Assembly (NCBI GenBank): GCA_934418295.1
Contig: CAKRWZ010000008.1
Location: 1 to 35,457 of the forward strand
Reading direction: 5' to 3'
DNA length: 35,457 nucleotides
DNA from: an uncultured Mediterraneibacter sp.
Lineage (GTDB): Bacteria > Bacillota > Clostridia > Lachnospirales > Lachnospiraceae
Shown: one piece after another, positions 7,340 through 15,531 of the stretch
How positions within the stretch are numbered: position 1 is the stretch's first letter
How the letters are laid out: each line of letters begins with the position of its first letter
The notes under the pieces: model-generated
Database searches by the model: none
The model's input: the letters and a program-made list of their open reading frames with translations, nothing else
Told to the model about the DNA's origin: nothing
Program-made: the position numbers and the translations under genes

Positions 7340-8677
7340 TTAAACAAAGGGTGCGCGCAGCAATCTCCGAATATAAAACAGGGCAGAGAAAAACAGGCTC
7401 AGCTGGCTGAAGAGCAGTCCCCAGAGATACCCTTGGATACCCCAGAGAGGGATCGCAAAAAAAGCGCCGACGATCCGAAAGGACAGGCTGATCATGTGGA
7501 TTCGAAAAGAAACGGAAGTTTTTCCCAAACCATTGAGGACGCCCAGAAGGGAGCTGCCGGAGTACAGAAACGGACAGATCCAGCTGAGGGTCGTGATAAA
7601 ACGGCCGGCCTGGGTGCTGTGAAAAAGAAAACTTCCAAGCCATCGGCCGCATAAGAGAAAAAACAGGCCACTGCAGCAACCGAGAAAGAAACAGAAGAAA
7701 ATGGCTTTTCGGATCAAAGAGGCCAAACGGCCTGGTGTTTCGGAGGCCTGGGTTTTGGCGATGGCAGGAAGAAGCATCAAGGCGACAGAGTTGGTGATGG
7801 CTGATGGAAAGAGAATCAAGGGAAGTGCCATACCGGTGAGGACGCCGTAAATGCTGAGTGCTTCTGAAGCGGTAAGAGCGCAGAGACGGAGGCGTGCGGG
7901 GATAAAAGCGGCCTCTGCCGTCTGCAGCAGATTCAAAGAGATCCGCTGGAAAGTCAGAGGAACAGAAAGGTGGAGAAGTTCCCGGAGCCTGCCCCAAAGT
8001 ACAGCAGGTTCACAGAACTTTTGCCGCTGCTTTGGAAAGTTGCCGGATCGGCGGGACAGATAAAGAAAAGAACAAAGGGAAGCTACAAGCTCTCCCACCA
8101 AAAGTCCGGCTGCAGCGGCGGCGATGGAAACGGAGGCACCGGCATGCAGGCCTTGAAAGTAAAAAAATAAAACACTGGAAATGCGGGCAGTCTGTTCTGC
8201 CAGCTGGGAAACGGCCGGAAATTTTGCCTGGTGGAGACCGAGACAATATCCGCAGACGCAGCTGTGGATGGCGGAAAAAGGAATGACGAAAGCAAGGATC
8301 TGAAGCAGTAGGATGCAGCGTCTTTCTTTTAAGAAACGGATCGCAATAAAATCAGAAGCATGAAAAAGAAAGAACGTAACGGTAAGAGAGAGAAGCAGAG
8401 AAAAAAGAAGACCCGCAAGGAGGGTCTCTTTTGCTTCTTTTTTTTGATGAAGAGACAGTTTGCGGGCAACGGTCCTGGAAATGGCAGTTTCGATGCCGGA
8501 ACAGGAAAAAGAGAGGCACAGGGTGTAAACAGGGAAGATCAGATGGTACAGACCAACGTTTTCTTCGCCAAAATAGCGGCTTAAGAAGATGTGGTAGAAA
8601 AATCCCATAAAACGGGATAACAGCCCGGCAGAAGTAAGAAGAAAAGTTCCTTTGATCAAGGTGTGTTTTCCGGACAT
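7340..8677 (-). CDS. spoVB: SpoVB-like polysaccharide / lipid flippase (MATE/MVF superfamily)
   Basis: A 445-residue polytopic membrane protein with about 12 to 14 hydrophobic segments. The N-terminus, with KGTFLLTSAGLLSR, GFFYHIFLSRYFG and NVGLYHLIFPVY, is characteristic of SpoVB and related lipid-linked precursor exporters. SpoVB is needed for spore cortex synthesis in Bacillus and is related to the MurJ lipid II flippase. The start at 8677 is preceded on the minus strand by GGAGG with 5 bases of spacing. The length is somewhat shorter than the usual 500 or so residues, and several SpoVB paralogues are common per genome, so the exact substrate is unknown. It is divergent from the IscR-like gene. 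Confidence 0.85.
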   Translation of the reverse strand: MSGKHTLIKGTFLLTSAGLLSRFMGFFYHIFLSRYFGEENVGLYHLIFPVYTLCLSFSCSGIETAISRTVARKLSLHQKKEAKETLLAGLLFSLLLSLTVTFFLFHASDFIAIRFLKERRCILLLQILAFVIPFSAIHSCVCGYCLGLHQAKFPAVSQLAEQTARISSVLFFYFQGLHAGASVSIAAAAAGLLVGELVASLCSFLYLSRRSGNFPKQRQKFCEPAVLWGRLRELLHLSVPLTFQRISLNLLQTAEAAFIPARLRLCALTASEALSIYGVLTGMALPLILFPSAITNSVALMLLPAIAKTQASETPGRLASLIRKAIFFCFFLGCCSGLFFLLCGRWLGSFLFHSTQAGRFITTLSWICPFLYSGSSLLGVLNGLGKTSVSFRIHMISLSFRIVGAFFAIPLWGIQGYLWGLLFSQLSLFFSALFYIRRLLRAPFV

Positions 8678-8722
8678 AAAAACCTCCAGGCAGGATTTTT
8701 ATAATATATTCGGTATCGGTAC

Positions 8723-8751
8723 TTGACAGAACAAAAAGCAAGTGCTATTCT
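8723..8751 (+). promoter_or_regulatory. Sigma-A promoter of the isc/mnmA operon
   Basis: Perfect -35 TTGACA at 8723-8728, a 17-bp spacer and -10 TATTCT at 8746-8751. The predicted transcription start, near 8758, abuts the palindrome at 8761. Confidence 0.85.
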
Positions 8752-8760
8752 ACGTTTGAA

Positions 8761-8788
8761 AAAATCCTAGTAAAAAAGTAGGGATTTT
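8761..8788. promoter_or_regulatory. Palindromic operator candidate for the Rrf2/IscR regulator
   Basis: AAAATCCTA (8761-8769) and TAGGGATTTT (8779-8788) form a near-perfect inverted repeat, one base longer on the right arm. It lies at +3 to +30 relative to the predicted start, where a bound repressor would block transcription. Rrf2-family regulators bind palindromes of this size and often control their own operon. Binding here is inferred. Confidence 0.6.
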
Positions 8789-8818
8789 GAAAAAAGAGGA
8801 AAGAAGGGATTACGCAGG

Positions 8819-9277
8819 ATGAAACTTTCCACAAAAGGCAGATATGGATTGAGAGCTTTGATCGATCTGGCGGTCTACAGTGAGAAGGAACCGGTGCCTA
8901 TCAGCAGCATTGCCGCCCGGCAGGGGATTTCAGAGCGGTATCTGGAACAGTTGATGTCCTTATTAAAAAAGGCAGGATTGGTCAAAAGTATCAGAGGCGC
9001 ATCCGGCGGATACGTGCTTGCGAAAGATGCATCCGAGATTTCGGCGGGAGATATTTTGCGGGCGCTGGAAGGCAATCTGGAGGCGGTCAACTGCGGAGCG
9101 CTGCATCCGGAGGAAGGCTGTGAAGCGGCAGACAGCTGTGTGACAAAATATGTCTGGCAGAGAATCAATGAGAGCATACAACATACGGTAGACGATATCA
9201 GTCTGGAAAGTCTGTTGTGTATCAGCAAGAATCTGCAGGGCTGCGGGGCAGAAAAGCAAAAGCAGTGTAATAATTAA
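8819..9277 (+). CDS. iscR: Rrf2-family transcriptional regulator, IscR-like
   Basis: A 152-residue protein with the Rrf2 winged helix: MKLSTKGRYGLRALIDLA at the N-terminus, a recognition helix around ISERYLEQL (37-45) and the wing at RGASGGYVLAKD (59-70). Three cysteines, C92, C101 and C107, lie where IscR carries its [2Fe-2S] ligands (C92, C98, C104 in E. coli), although the first gap is longer. It probably senses Fe-S cluster status. It is the first gene of an operon with a cysteine desulfurase and scaffold, with its own promoter and palindrome upstream. CymR-type cysteine sensing is the alternative, but CymR lacks this cysteine set. Confidence 0.88.
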   Translation: MKLSTKGRYGLRALIDLAVYSEKEPVPISSIAARQGISERYLEQLMSLLKKAGLVKSIRGASGGYVLAKDASEISAGDILRALEGNLEAVNCGALHPEEGCEAADSCVTKYVWQRINESIQHTVDDISLESLLCISKNLQGCGAEKQKQCNN

Positions 9278-9342
9278 GAATATACAAGAAAACATATAAA
9301 AAGAGATAGAAAACAGATAGAAGAAACAGGAGGATACAAACC

Positions 9343-10530
9343 ATGGAAAACAAACTGATTTATTTGGATAATGCGGCTACTACCAGAACGGCGCCGGAGG
9401 TTTTGGAGGCAATGCTTCCTTATTTTACAGAGCGCTACGGAAATCCGTCCAGCGTATATACGTTTGCAGCACAAAATAAAGAAGACATTACAAAGCAGAG
9501 AGAAAATATCGCAGAGCTTCTGGGAGCAAAGCCGGAAGAAATCTATTTTACGGCGGGCGGTTCCGAATCCGACAACTGGGCATTGAAGGCAACAGCAGAA
9601 GCTTACGGAAAAGACGGCGGGCACATCATCACCAGTAAGATCGAGCACCATGCGATCCTCCACACCTGTGAGTATCTGGAGAAGAGAGGCTACAGCATCA
9701 CGTATCTGGATGTGGATGAAAACGGAAGCGTAGATCCGGCAGATGTGGAAGCGGCCATCCGTCCGGACACTGTTTTGATCAGCATTATGTTTGCCAATAA
9801 CGAGATCGGAACGATCCAGCCCATCAAAGAAATCGGAGCCATCGCAAAGAAACACGGCATCCTCTTTCATACAGATGCGGTACAGGCGTTTGCCCAGGTA
9901 CCGATCAATGTGGATGAGATGGGGATCGATATGCTGAGTGCCAGCGGCCATAAATTCAACGGGCCAAAGGGAATCGGCTTCCTGTATATCCGCAAAGGCG
10001 TGAAGATTCGTTCTTTCGTACACGGAGGTGCGCAGGAAAGAAAGAGAAGAGCCGGAACGGAAAATGTGCCGGGTATCATCGGGATCGGAACAGCGGCAAA
10101 ACGCGCGGCAGCTACCATGGATGAGCGAATCAAAAAGGAGACGGAGCTCAGGGATCATATGATCCAGAGGATTTCTGCAGAGATTCCGTATTGCAGACTG
10201 AACGGAGATCCGACGAAACGTCTTCCAAACAACGTAAACTTCAGTTTTCAGTTTGTAGAAGGGGAGTCTCTCCTGATCATGCTGGATATGAAAGGAATCT
10301 GTGCATCCAGCGGTTCTGCATGTACTTCCGGATCTTTGGATCCGTCCCACGTTCTGCTGGCCATCGGGCTGCCTCATGAGATCGCACACGGTTCTCTGCG
10401 TATGACACTGGGGGCAGATACCACATTGGAAGATGTGGATTACGTAGTAGACTGCCTGAAAGAAATCGTTCAGAAGCTGCGTGATATGTCGCCTTTGTAC
10501 GAGGATTTTCTGAAAAAGCAGAACAAATAA
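9343..10530 (+). CDS. nifS: Cysteine desulfurase NifS/IscS family
   Basis: A 395-residue fold-type I PLP enzyme that removes sulfur from cysteine to give alanine and an enzyme persulfide. Visible residues match IscS: H102 in IEHHA stacking on PLP, D178 in HTDAVQ, the PLP lysine K204 in SGHKFNGPKG, and catalytic C327 in SSGSACTSGS on the mobile loop. The start has AGGAGG upstream. It lies between the IscR-like regulator and the scaffold gene, and mnmA follows, so it probably feeds both Fe-S assembly and tRNA 2-thiouridine. Both nifS and iscS are used as names for such genes; the sequence alone does not decide. Confidence 0.95.
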   Translation: MENKLIYLDNAATTRTAPEVLEAMLPYFTERYGNPSSVYTFAAQNKEDITKQRENIAELLGAKPEEIYFTAGGSESDNWALKATAEAYGKDGGHIITSKIEHHAILHTCEYLEKRGYSITYLDVDENGSVDPADVEAAIRPDTVLISIMFANNEIGTIQPIKEIGAIAKKHGILFHTDAVQAFAQVPINVDEMGIDMLSASGHKFNGPKGIGFLYIRKGVKIRSFVHGGAQERKRRAGTENVPGIIGIGTAAKRAAATMDERIKKETELRDHMIQRISAEIPYCRLNGDPTKRLPNNVNFSFQFVEGESLLIMLDMKGICASSGSACTSGSLDPSHVLLAIGLPHEIAHGSLRMTLGADTTLEDVDYVVDCLKEIVQKLRDMSPLYEDFLKKQNK

Positions 10531-10632
10531 GATCGGGATAAATAAGAAGAAACCGGTAAAAAATCAGAAAAGAATCAGCAATAAAAAGACAGAAAATATT
10601 GGAAAAGAAAACACGACAGGAGGAACAGATAG

Positions 10633-11070
10633 ATGTATACAGAAAAAGTAATGGATCATTTCCAACATCCGAGAAACATGGGAGAGATTGAAGATGCCAG
10701 CGGAGTAGGAACCGTCGGCAACGCAAAATGCGGAGACATTATGCGGATCTATCTGGATATCGATGAAAATCAGATCATCCAGAATGTAAAGTTTAAGACC
10801 TTTGGCTGCGGAGCCGCAGTGGCGACCAGCAGTATGGCGACCGAGATGGTAAAAGGAAAAAGTATTTATGAGGCACTGGAAGTGACCAACAAAGCGGTTA
10901 TGGAAGCACTGGACGGCCTTCCGCCGGTAAAAGTACACTGTTCCCTTTTGGCTGAGGAAGCGATCCATGCAGCACTTTGGGATTATGCAGAAAAGCACGG
11001 TATCAAGATCGAAGGCCTGCAGAAACCAAAGAATGATATCAGTGAAGGGGAAGAGGACGAAGAATACTAA
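10633..11070 (+). CDS. iscU: Fe-S cluster assembly scaffold IscU/NifU N-terminal type
   Basis: A 145-residue scaffold with the three cluster cysteines C33 (NAKCGD), C59 (TFGCGAA) and C103 (KVHCSLLAEEA), plus D35. The motif LPPVKVHCS matches the IscU chaperone-binding region. The C-terminal tail is acidic (SEGEEDEEY) and longer than in E. coli IscU. HscA, HscB, IscA and ferredoxin genes are absent from the neighbourhood, as is usual in Clostridia. Its stop is one base before the mnmA start, so the two genes are translationally linked. Confidence 0.94.
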   Translation: MYTEKVMDHFQHPRNMGEIEDASGVGTVGNAKCGDIMRIYLDIDENQIIQNVKFKTFGCGAAVATSSMATEMVKGKSIYEALEVTNKAVMEALDGLPPVKVHCSLLAEEAIHAALWDYAEKHGIKIEGLQKPKNDISEGEEDEEY

Positions 11071-11071
11071 G

Positions 11072-12148
11072 ATGGAGCAGAAAACGGTAGTAGTCGGAAT
11101 GTCGGGAGGAGTGGACTCTTCCGTGGCAGCCTGGCTCTTAAAACAGCAGGGCTATCGTGTGATCGGCGTGACGATGCAGATCTGGCAGGATGAAGAACAG
11201 GCTGTCCAGGAAGAAAACGGCGGCTGCTGCGGACTCAGTGCCGTGGATGATGCAAGACGTGTGGCGGCAGCTCTGGAGATTCCTTATTATGTCATGAATT
11301 TTAAAAAGGAATTTAAAGAGCAGGTAATCGACTATTTTATAAAAGAATATCGAAACGGAAGAACGCCGAATCCCTGTATCGCCTGTAATCGCTATGTAAA
11401 ATGGGAATCCCTCCTCAAGCGGAGCATGGATATCGGAGCAGATTATATCGCCACCGGACATTATGCCAGAGTGATCCGTCTGGAAAACGGCAGATATACG
11501 TTGAAGCAGTCGGTATCTTTGGCAAAAGACCAGACCTATGCACTGTATAATCTGACCCAGGAACAGCTGAAGAGAACTTTGATGCCCGTGGGGGAATACA
11601 CAAAGGATGAGATCCGGAAGATCGCAGAGGATCAGGGACTTTTGGTCGCCCATAAACCGGACAGCCAGGATATCTGTTTTGTGCCGGACGGAAATTATGC
11701 GGCATATATAGAAGAGGAGACCGGACAGACGCCACAGGAGGGGAATTTTGTGGATCCGGACGGAAAAATTTTGGGAAGGCACAAAGGAATCGTACATTAC
11801 ACAGTGGGACAACGGAAAGGCCTGGGGCTTGCGCTGGGCTATCCGGCGTTTGTGACGGAGATCCGTCCGGAGACCAATGAAATCGTGATCGGAAATAAAG
11901 AAGCTTCCATGAAAACGGTGGTGCGGGCAGATCATTTAAATCTGATGTCTGTGGAACGGCTGGAACGGCCGATGCGGGTGTTTGCGAAGATTCGTTATAA
12001 CCACCGGGGCGGCTGGTGTATAGTCACGCAGACAGGAACAGATGAGATCACATGCGTTTTTGAAGAACCGCAAAGCTCACCGGCGCCGGGGCAGGCAGTC
12101 GTGCTCTATGACGGAGAGTGGGTGCTGGGAGGAGGAACGATTTTATGA
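11072..12148 (+). CDS. mnmA: tRNA-specific 2-thiouridylase MnmA
   Basis: A 358-residue enzyme that adenylates U34 of Lys, Glu and Gln tRNAs and replaces oxygen with sulfur. The PP-loop GMSGGVDSS is at residues 9-17. The catalytic cysteines are C102 in NPCIACN and C202 in SQDICFVP. ATG 11072 follows the IscU stop by one base, matching the family N-terminus (TVVVGMSGGVDSS). The sulfur donor is probably the NifS upstream. The stop codon overlaps the next gene in ATGA. Confidence 0.95.
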   Translation: MEQKTVVVGMSGGVDSSVAAWLLKQQGYRVIGVTMQIWQDEEQAVQEENGGCCGLSAVDDARRVAAALEIPYYVMNFKKEFKEQVIDYFIKEYRNGRTPNPCIACNRYVKWESLLKRSMDIGADYIATGHYARVIRLENGRYTLKQSVSLAKDQTYALYNLTQEQLKRTLMPVGEYTKDEIRKIAEDQGLLVAHKPDSQDICFVPDGNYAAYIEEETGQTPQEGNFVDPDGKILGRHKGIVHYTVGQRKGLGLALGYPAFVTEIRPETNEIVIGNKEASMKTVVRADHLNLMSVERLERPMRVFAKIRYNHRGGWCIVTQTGTDEITCVFEEPQSSPAPGQAVVLYDGEWVLGGGTIL

Positions 12149-12945
12149 TCCGTTCAGATTGCCATGTGCACACACGCTTTTCGCCGGACAGCGATGCCCC
12201 TCTGCACCAAGCGGCAGAGAGTGCCTGTCAAAAAGGCCTGGAAATCCTGTGCATCACGGATCACGATGATTACGGCTATGAGGCAGAAGGCATCGGTGCC
12301 ATGAAAAATACAGAAGAGTATGTGGAGAGTATTCAAAAGCTTCGGGAGGAATACGAGGGAAGGCTGGACGTAAGGCTGGGCATCGAAATAGGGATGCAGC
12401 CCCATCTGGGAGAGCATTTTTCAAAGCTTACGCAAACGCATCCTTTCGATTTCGTGATCAGTTCCATGCATATTATCCAAGGAAAGGATCCGTATTTTGG
12501 CGAGCTGTTTGACAGCATGAGCGACGATGAAGTTTTTCGGCTGACCTTTCGCAGTATGACGGAGTGTGTCCGAAAAATCCCGGATTTTGATGTGGTGGGA
12601 CATTTGGATTACATCGTCCGCTACGGAAGCCACGGAACGGAGAACTACGATTGCAGCCGTCTGGCGGATGAGATCGATGAATTGCTGAAAACGTTGATCA
12701 ATATGGGCAAGGGAATCGAGATCAACACATCCGGTTTAAAGTATCTGGGATTCTGTCATCCGCATATGGATATCCTGAAAAGGTACCGGAAGCTGGGAGG
12801 AGAGATCCTGACGATAGGGTCGGATGCACATACACCGGATGCAGTGGCAAAGGGCTTTGACGTTGCGGAAGATGTTTTGCGAGCCTGCGGTTATAAATAT
12901 TACACATGTTTTCGTGGCAGAAAACCGTTTTTTACAAAAATATGA
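12145..12945 (+). CDS. PHP-domain phosphatase, histidinol-phosphatase (HisJ/HisK)-like
   Basis: A 266-residue PHP protein. Metal-binding motifs are visible in order: H7 and H9 in SDCHVHTRFS, ITDHDD, GIEIG, SSMH, VGHLDY and a late GSDAHTP. The length and order fit monofunctional histidinol-phosphate phosphatase of the PHP type, but no histidine gene is nearby, so another phosphate ester is possible. The start codon overlaps the mnmA stop (ATGA), so translation is coupled to tRNA thiolation. The biological reason for this link is not known to me. Confidence 0.82.
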   Translation: MIRSDCHVHTRFSPDSDAPLHQAAESACQKGLEILCITDHDDYGYEAEGIGAMKNTEEYVESIQKLREEYEGRLDVRLGIEIGMQPHLGEHFSKLTQTHPFDFVISSMHIIQGKDPYFGELFDSMSDDEVFRLTFRSMTECVRKIPDFDVVGHLDYIVRYGSHGTENYDCSRLADEIDELLKTLINMGKGIEINTSGLKYLGFCHPHMDILKRYRKLGGEILTIGSDAHTPDAVAKGFDVAEDVLRACGYKYYTCFRGRKPFFTKI

Positions 12946-12984
12946 TAAAAATGCATAGAACAGACAGGAAATGGAAAAATAGGG

Positions 12985-13013
12985 TTGAATTTTCAAAACA
13001 GATTTAGTACAAT
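12985..13013 (+). promoter_or_regulatory. Sigma-A promoter of gap
   Basis: TTGAAT at 12985-12990, a 17-bp spacer and TACAAT at 13008-13013. The start of transcription would be near 13020, giving a leader of about 100 bases that contains the inverted repeat at 13026-13066. Confidence 0.75.
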
Positions 13014-13025
13014 AACATTGAGGTT

Positions 13026-13066
13026 GATAAATCTTAGACAATCTTAGAAGAGGTTTGAGATTTATC
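13026..13066. promoter_or_regulatory. Inverted repeat in the gap leader
   Basis: Perfect 9-bp arms GATAAATCT (13026-13034) and AGATTTATC (13058-13066) are separated by 23 bases. They lie within the first 50 bases after the predicted start. It could be a 5' stem-loop that stabilises the transcript or an operator. It does not match the CggR operator described upstream of Bacillus gapA. Confidence 0.5.
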
Positions 13067-13118
13067 GTAATAGTCACAAAACAATGATTAAGATCAAAGA
13101 TTTCAGGAGGAATGGACT

Positions 13119-14132
13119 ATGGCAGTAAGAGTAGCAATTAATGGATTCGGACGTATTGGACGTTTGGCATTCAGACAGATGTTCGGAGCAGAAGGGTATG
13201 AAGTTGTTGCAATTAATGACCTGACATCACCGAAAATGCTTGCACACTTGTTAAAATATGATTCATCTCAGGGCAAATATGCATTGGCAGATAAAGTGAC
13301 AGCAGGTGAGGACTCTATTACAGTAGATGGACAGACCATCAGAATTTACGCAGAGGCAGACGCAGCAAACCTGCCATGGGGAGACCTGAAAGTAGACGTT
13401 GTTCTGGAGTGTACAGGATTCTACACATCTAAAGCAAAAGCAGAAGCTCACATCAAAGCAGGCGCAAGAAAAGTTGTTATTTCTGCACCGGCAGGAAATG
13501 ACCTCCCGACCATCGTTTACAATGTTAACCATAAAGATCTGAAACCGGAAGATACTGTAATTTCAGCAGCTTCCTGTACAACAAACTGCCTTGCACCTAT
13601 GGCAAAGGCTCTGAATGACCTGGCACCGATCAAATCCGGTATCATGTGCACAATCCATGCATACACAGGAGATCAGATGACGCTGGACGGACCGCAGAGA
13701 AAAGGTGATTTGAGAAGATCCCGTGCTGCAGCGATCAACATCGTGCCAAACAGCACAGGTGCAGCAAAAGCAATCGGGCTGGTTATTCCGGAACTGAACG
13801 GAAAACTGATCGGATCCGCACAGCGTGTTCCTACACCTACAGGTTCTACAACAATCCTTACAGCAGTAGTTGAAGGAAACGTTACAAAAGAGCAGATCAA
13901 CGATGCAATGAAAGCAGCACAGAATGAGTCCTACGGATACAACGAGGACGAGATCGTTTCCAGTGATATCGTAGGAATGACATACGGTTCTCTGTTTGAT
14001 TCTACACAGACTATGGTACTTCCGCTTGACAACGGAACTACAGAGGTTCAGGTTGTTTCCTGGTATGACAACGAGAACTCTTATACAAGTCAGATGGTAA
14101 GAACAATCAAATACTTCTCAGAGCTTGCATAA
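13119..14132 (+). CDS. gap: Glyceraldehyde-3-phosphate dehydrogenase, type I
   Basis: A 337-residue glycolytic enzyme that oxidises glyceraldehyde-3-phosphate with phosphate to 1,3-bisphosphoglycerate. The NAD-binding start is INGFGRIGRLAFRQ, D34 indicates NAD preference, and the catalytic pair is C153 in SAASCTTNCLAP and H180 in TIHAYTGDQ. CAGGAGG precedes the ATG. Codon use is strongly biased (ACA for threonine, GCA for alanine), as expected of a highly expressed gene. It heads the glycolysis cluster with its own promoter. Confidence 0.97.
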   Translation: MAVRVAINGFGRIGRLAFRQMFGAEGYEVVAINDLTSPKMLAHLLKYDSSQGKYALADKVTAGEDSITVDGQTIRIYAEADAANLPWGDLKVDVVLECTGFYTSKAKAEAHIKAGARKVVISAPAGNDLPTIVYNVNHKDLKPEDTVISAASCTTNCLAPMAKALNDLAPIKSGIMCTIHAYTGDQMTLDGPQRKGDLRRSRAAAINIVPNSTGAAKAIGLVIPELNGKLIGSAQRVPTPTGSTTILTAVVEGNVTKEQINDAMKAAQNESYGYNEDEIVSSDIVGMTYGSLFDSTQTMVLPLDNGTTEVQVVSWYDNENSYTSQMVRTIKYFSELA

Positions 14133-14175
14133 TCCGTTCATATCAGAAGAAAAGTTATAAAAAGAAAAGACTCAG

Positions 14176-14208
14176 GAAGGGTCCGGTCTGCAATGGGCCG
14201 GATCCTTC
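14176..14208 (+). terminator. Hairpin between gap and pgk, partial terminator or processing site
   Basis: GAAGGGTCCGG (14176-14186) pairs with CCGGATCCTTC (14198-14208), with one G-T pair. The following TTTCAAG is a poor T-run, so read-through into pgk is likely. The hairpin may reduce pgk expression relative to gap or protect the gap transcript. Confidence 0.6.
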
Positions 14209-14247
14209 TTTCAAGTTGAAAAGATCTTTTAGTAAAAGGAGAAAGAA

Positions 14248-15441
14248 ATGCTGAATAAAAAATCGATCGATGATATCAATGTAAAAGGAAAAAGAGTTTT
14301 GGTCAGATGTGACTTTAACGTGCCGATGATCGAAGGAAAGATCACCGATGAAAACCGTCTGGTGGCAGCGCTTCCGACGATCAAAAAGCTGGTGGCAGAT
14401 CAGGGAAAGATCATCCTCTGTTCCCATCTCGGAAAACCGAAGGGACAGCCGGTTCCGGAGCTTTCTTTGGCACCGGTGGCAGTGAGACTTTCTGAGCTGT
14501 TGGGACAGGAAGTGAAATTTGCGGCAGATCCGGAAGTAGTAGGACCAAACGCAAAGGCAGCCGTAGAGGCAATGAAAGACGGAGATATCATTCTTTTGGA
14601 GAACACCCGTTACAGAGCAGAAGAGACAAAGAATGGCGAAGCATTCAGCAAAGATCTGGCTTCTCTTTGTGATGTATTTGTAAACGACGCCTTCGGAACG
14701 GCTCACAGAGCACATTGCTCCAACGTAGGTGTTACCGAATATGTAGATACGGCAGTTGTCGGCTATCTGATGCAGAAAGAGATCAACTTCCTCGGAAACG
14801 CAGTAGAACATCCGCAGAGACCGTTTGTAGCGATCCTGGGCGGCGCAAAAGTTTCCAGCAAGATTTCCGTGATCGAAAATCTTCTTGAGAAAGTAGATGT
14901 ACTGATCATCGGCGGCGGTATGGCTTATACCTTTGCAAAAGCACAGGGCGGAAACATCGGTTCTTCTCTTCTGGAAGAAGACTATTGCCAGTACGCTCTG
15001 GATATGCTGAAAAAAGCAGAAGAAAAAGGCGTAAAACTCCTTCTTCCGATCGATGATGTAATCGCAGATGCATTCTCCAATGATGCAGACAGAAAAGTGG
15101 TAGATAAAGGAGAAATCCCGGACGGATGGATGGGTATGGACATCGGACCGAAGACCATCGAGCTCTACAAAGAAGCACTGCGCCCGGCCAAAACAGTAGT
15201 TTGGAACGGACCGATGGGATGCTTTGAAATGTCCAATTTTGCAGACGGAACAAAAGCGATCGCCGAGACACTGGCAAACCTGGATGCAGTTACGATCGTA
15301 GGCGGCGGAGACTCCGCAGCGGCTGTAAACCAGTTGGGATATGGCGATAAAATGACACACATCTCCACAGGTGGCGGAGCTTCCCTGGAATTCCTGGAAG
15401 GAAAAGAACTCCCGGGCATCGCAGCCGCTAATGACCGGTAA
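14248..15441 (+). CDS. pgk: Phosphoglycerate kinase
   Basis: A 397-residue enzyme that transfers phosphate from 1,3-bisphosphoglycerate to ADP. The family signature RVLVRCDFNVP lies near residues 16-26, followed by substrate-binding SHLGKPKG, the hinge-region LGGAKVSSKI, the C-terminal WNGPMGCFE and the nucleotide-binding GGGDSAAAV. AAAGGAGAAAG precedes the ATG. Length is normal for bacterial Pgk. It lies between gap and tpiA, the usual Firmicute order. Confidence 0.97.
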   Translation: MLNKKSIDDINVKGKRVLVRCDFNVPMIEGKITDENRLVAALPTIKKLVADQGKIILCSHLGKPKGQPVPELSLAPVAVRLSELLGQEVKFAADPEVVGPNAKAAVEAMKDGDIILLENTRYRAEETKNGEAFSKDLASLCDVFVNDAFGTAHRAHCSNVGVTEYVDTAVVGYLMQKEINFLGNAVEHPQRPFVAILGGAKVSSKISVIENLLEKVDVLIIGGGMAYTFAKAQGGNIGSSLLEEDYCQYALDMLKKAEEKGVKLLLPIDDVIADAFSNDADRKVVDKGEIPDGWMGMDIGPKTIELYKEALRPAKTVVWNGPMGCFEMSNFADGTKAIAETLANLDAVTIVGGGDSAAAVNQLGYGDKMTHISTGGGASLEFLEGKELPGIAAANDR

Positions 15442-15531
15442 GGTGAACATCCCGTGAGACTTAGCGAAAGCGAACGAAACGCAGCTTGAGTAAATATGTA
15501 AAATAAAAATAGAAAACAGGAGGATTGGATC

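Noticed and set aside
9274..10389. 371-residue minus-strand open frame across nifS
   Set aside because: It is antisense to a certain gene with all catalytic residues, and has no domain of its own.
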